Assembly (NCBI RefSeq): GCF_017948245.1
Contig: NZ_CP072867.1
Location: forward strand, 434,001 to 498,000
Direction of reading: 5' to 3'
Source of the DNA: Rhizobium sp. NLR16a
GTDB lineage: Bacteria > Pseudomonadota > Alphaproteobacteria > Rhizobiales > Rhizobiaceae
Length of the DNA stretch: 64,000 nucleotides
Part shown: positions 63,279 to 64,000 of the stretch, in pieces
Numbering within the stretch: the first letter of the stretch is position 1
Layout of the letters: each line of letters opens with the position of its first letter
Program-made: the position numbers and the translations under genes
Notes under the pieces: model-generated
Told to the model about the DNA's origin: nothing
Seen by the model: only the letters and a program-made list of their open reading frames with translations
Databases searched by the model: none

Positions 63279-64000
63279 TCAGGCTTTGAAGCGATCGAAG
63301 GCCGTCAGCCGGACGAGCGGCGGATCGGCCTCCTTCCACCGATAGATTTCCGAACGCAGATAGGAAAGCTCGTCGCCGAGATCGTCCTCGCCGACTTCGA
63401 TCCACCAGGATTTCAGGCGGCCATCGCTTCCATCAGACCAGCGGTAGCCCCTTGCCTTCAGGTGGTCCTTCATCTCGAACGGGCTGTGTTCGGCAAAGAT
63501 GCGGACGCGGCAGCGTTGGCTGGCGCGGTACAGCTCGGCGAAGGGGCTTTCACCGTCGCCCTGCTGTCGATCCAGGATCTCCAGGAGTGCGTGGCAGTCG
63601 TCCACCGCGCGGTGGCCTTCATGGAAATAGCCGGCCTGGCCGACGAGGTAACCGAGCTTGGTGCCCTCGAAGCCGCGGGCGCTCCAGTCGATCTCCGAAA
63701 CCGAGCACGCCCAGGCCTTGCCGGTGAAGATGGGTGAGAAGGCCTCGCAGAACGGCCGGTCGAACCCGGCATTATGGGCAATGATGAGGTCCGCCGGTTC
63801 GATCAGTGCACTCAGCGACGGCATGTCGATCATCTGTCCTTCGACCATGGCATCGGTAATGCCGGTCAGCCTGGTGATGTCGGGCGGGATCGGCCTGGAC
63901 GGCTGCTGCAGACCGCCATAGATGCCGACCACATCGCCGACCGCGCCGTCATCGTTGAAGGTGAAGGCGACGGCGCCGATTTCGATGATTTCATCGCTGC
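63279..64000 (-). CDS. DnaQ-like 3'-5' exonuclease domain protein, N-terminus outside window
   Basis: At least 240 codons, open to the right edge. The start region DEIIEIGAVAF (near 63990-63960) is the first exonuclease motif after the missing Exo I Asp-x-Glu. LIIAHNAGFDRPF is Exo II, and HEGHRAVDDCHAL is Exo III of the DEDDh class. A C-terminal domain of about 80 residues follows with YRWSDGSDGRLKSWWIEV. It probably trims DNA or RNA 3' ends; it is longer than polymerase epsilon subunits. The start codon is not in the window. Confidence 0.9.
   Translation of the reverse strand, partial: SDEIIEIGAVAFTFNDDGAVGDVVGIYGGLQQPSRPIPPDITRLTGITDAMVEGQMIDMPSLSALIEPADLIIAHNAGFDRPFCEAFSPIFTGKAWACSVSEIDWSARGFEGTKLGYLVGQAGYFHEGHRAVDDCHALLEILDRQQGDGESPFAELYRASQRCRVRIFAEHSPFEMKDHLKARGYRWSDGSDGRLKSWWIEVGEDDLGDELSYLRSEIYRWKEADPPLVRLTAFDRFKA

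Overview
The window is GC-rich, densely coded alphaproteobacterial DNA. It looks like a member of the Rhizobium leguminosarum/etli/phaseoli group. The signs are an asparagine operon of R. etli type with a class 3 asparaginase, a bgsBA-like mixed-linkage glucan locus, many MalFGK- and Dpp-type ABC importers paired with GntR/LacI/RpiR/ROK regulators, and a DUF1127 gene followed by anti-Shine-Dalgarno hairpin RNAs. The catabolic gene content suggests an accessory replicon or island, but the sequence alone cannot prove that. No tRNA, rRNA, CRISPR array or complete insertion sequence was seen.

Layout: 1-5.8 kb carries a peptide-type ABC importer with a RidA-like protein, a SelA-like PLP enzyme, a ureidoglycine-aminohydrolase-like bicupin and a GntR regulator. 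5.8-10.9 kb is the ans locus: GntR, permease, class 3 asparaginase, aspartase. 11-12.7 kb holds a TauD-type dioxygenase divergent from a carboxymuconolactone decarboxylase-like protein. 12.8-21.3 kb is a fructan-derived sugar cassette: GH32, GH91, a complete sugar ABC importer and a divergent LacI repressor, with three operator-like repeats at exact 22-bp spacing between them. 21.5-24.6 kb is mixed: a GYD protein, an IS30 scrap, an AraC regulator and a small ORF. 24.9-28.4 kb is the bgsB-bgsA pair plus a small gene. 28.6-31.5 kb holds a pirin-like protein, a paired small DMT exporter and a dienelactone hydrolase.

31.7-37.2 kb is a second sugar-type ABC operon led by a Gfo/Idh/MocA dehydrogenase. 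Next comes a 2.7-kb block (XRE-cupin regulator, fasciclin, DUF378, TspO, unknown). It is bounded on the right by a frameshifted 0.6-kb copy of the 3' end of the preceding ABC ATPase gene. 40.6-48.4 kb is a divergent catabolic locus: D-threonine-aldolase-like, MlrC and NTF2-like genes leftward; RidA, RpiR, SDR, MFS and ROK genes rightward. Similar TGAAA/TTTCA inverted repeats precede both the ABC operon and this locus, so the two may once have been one regulon split by the insertion.

48.4-59.9 kb holds an EamA exporter, an AraC regulator, a GH20 hexosaminidase, a DHA2 drug exporter, small secreted and cupin proteins, a large GH94 phosphorylase and a frameshifted gene of unknown function. 60-62.5 kb is kduI-kduD-gntR, for unsaturated or keto uronate catabolism. 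62.6-63.1 kb contains a 48-codon DUF1127 gene and five downstream hairpins with CCTCCTCCC-type loops (CcsR/cuckoo RNA type). The right edge is a truncated DnaQ-like exonuclease gene.

The strongest candidates for new biology are the predicted intracellular difructose-anhydride (GH91 plus GH32) cassette with its LacI operators, and the DUF1127/CCUCCUCCC RNA array.
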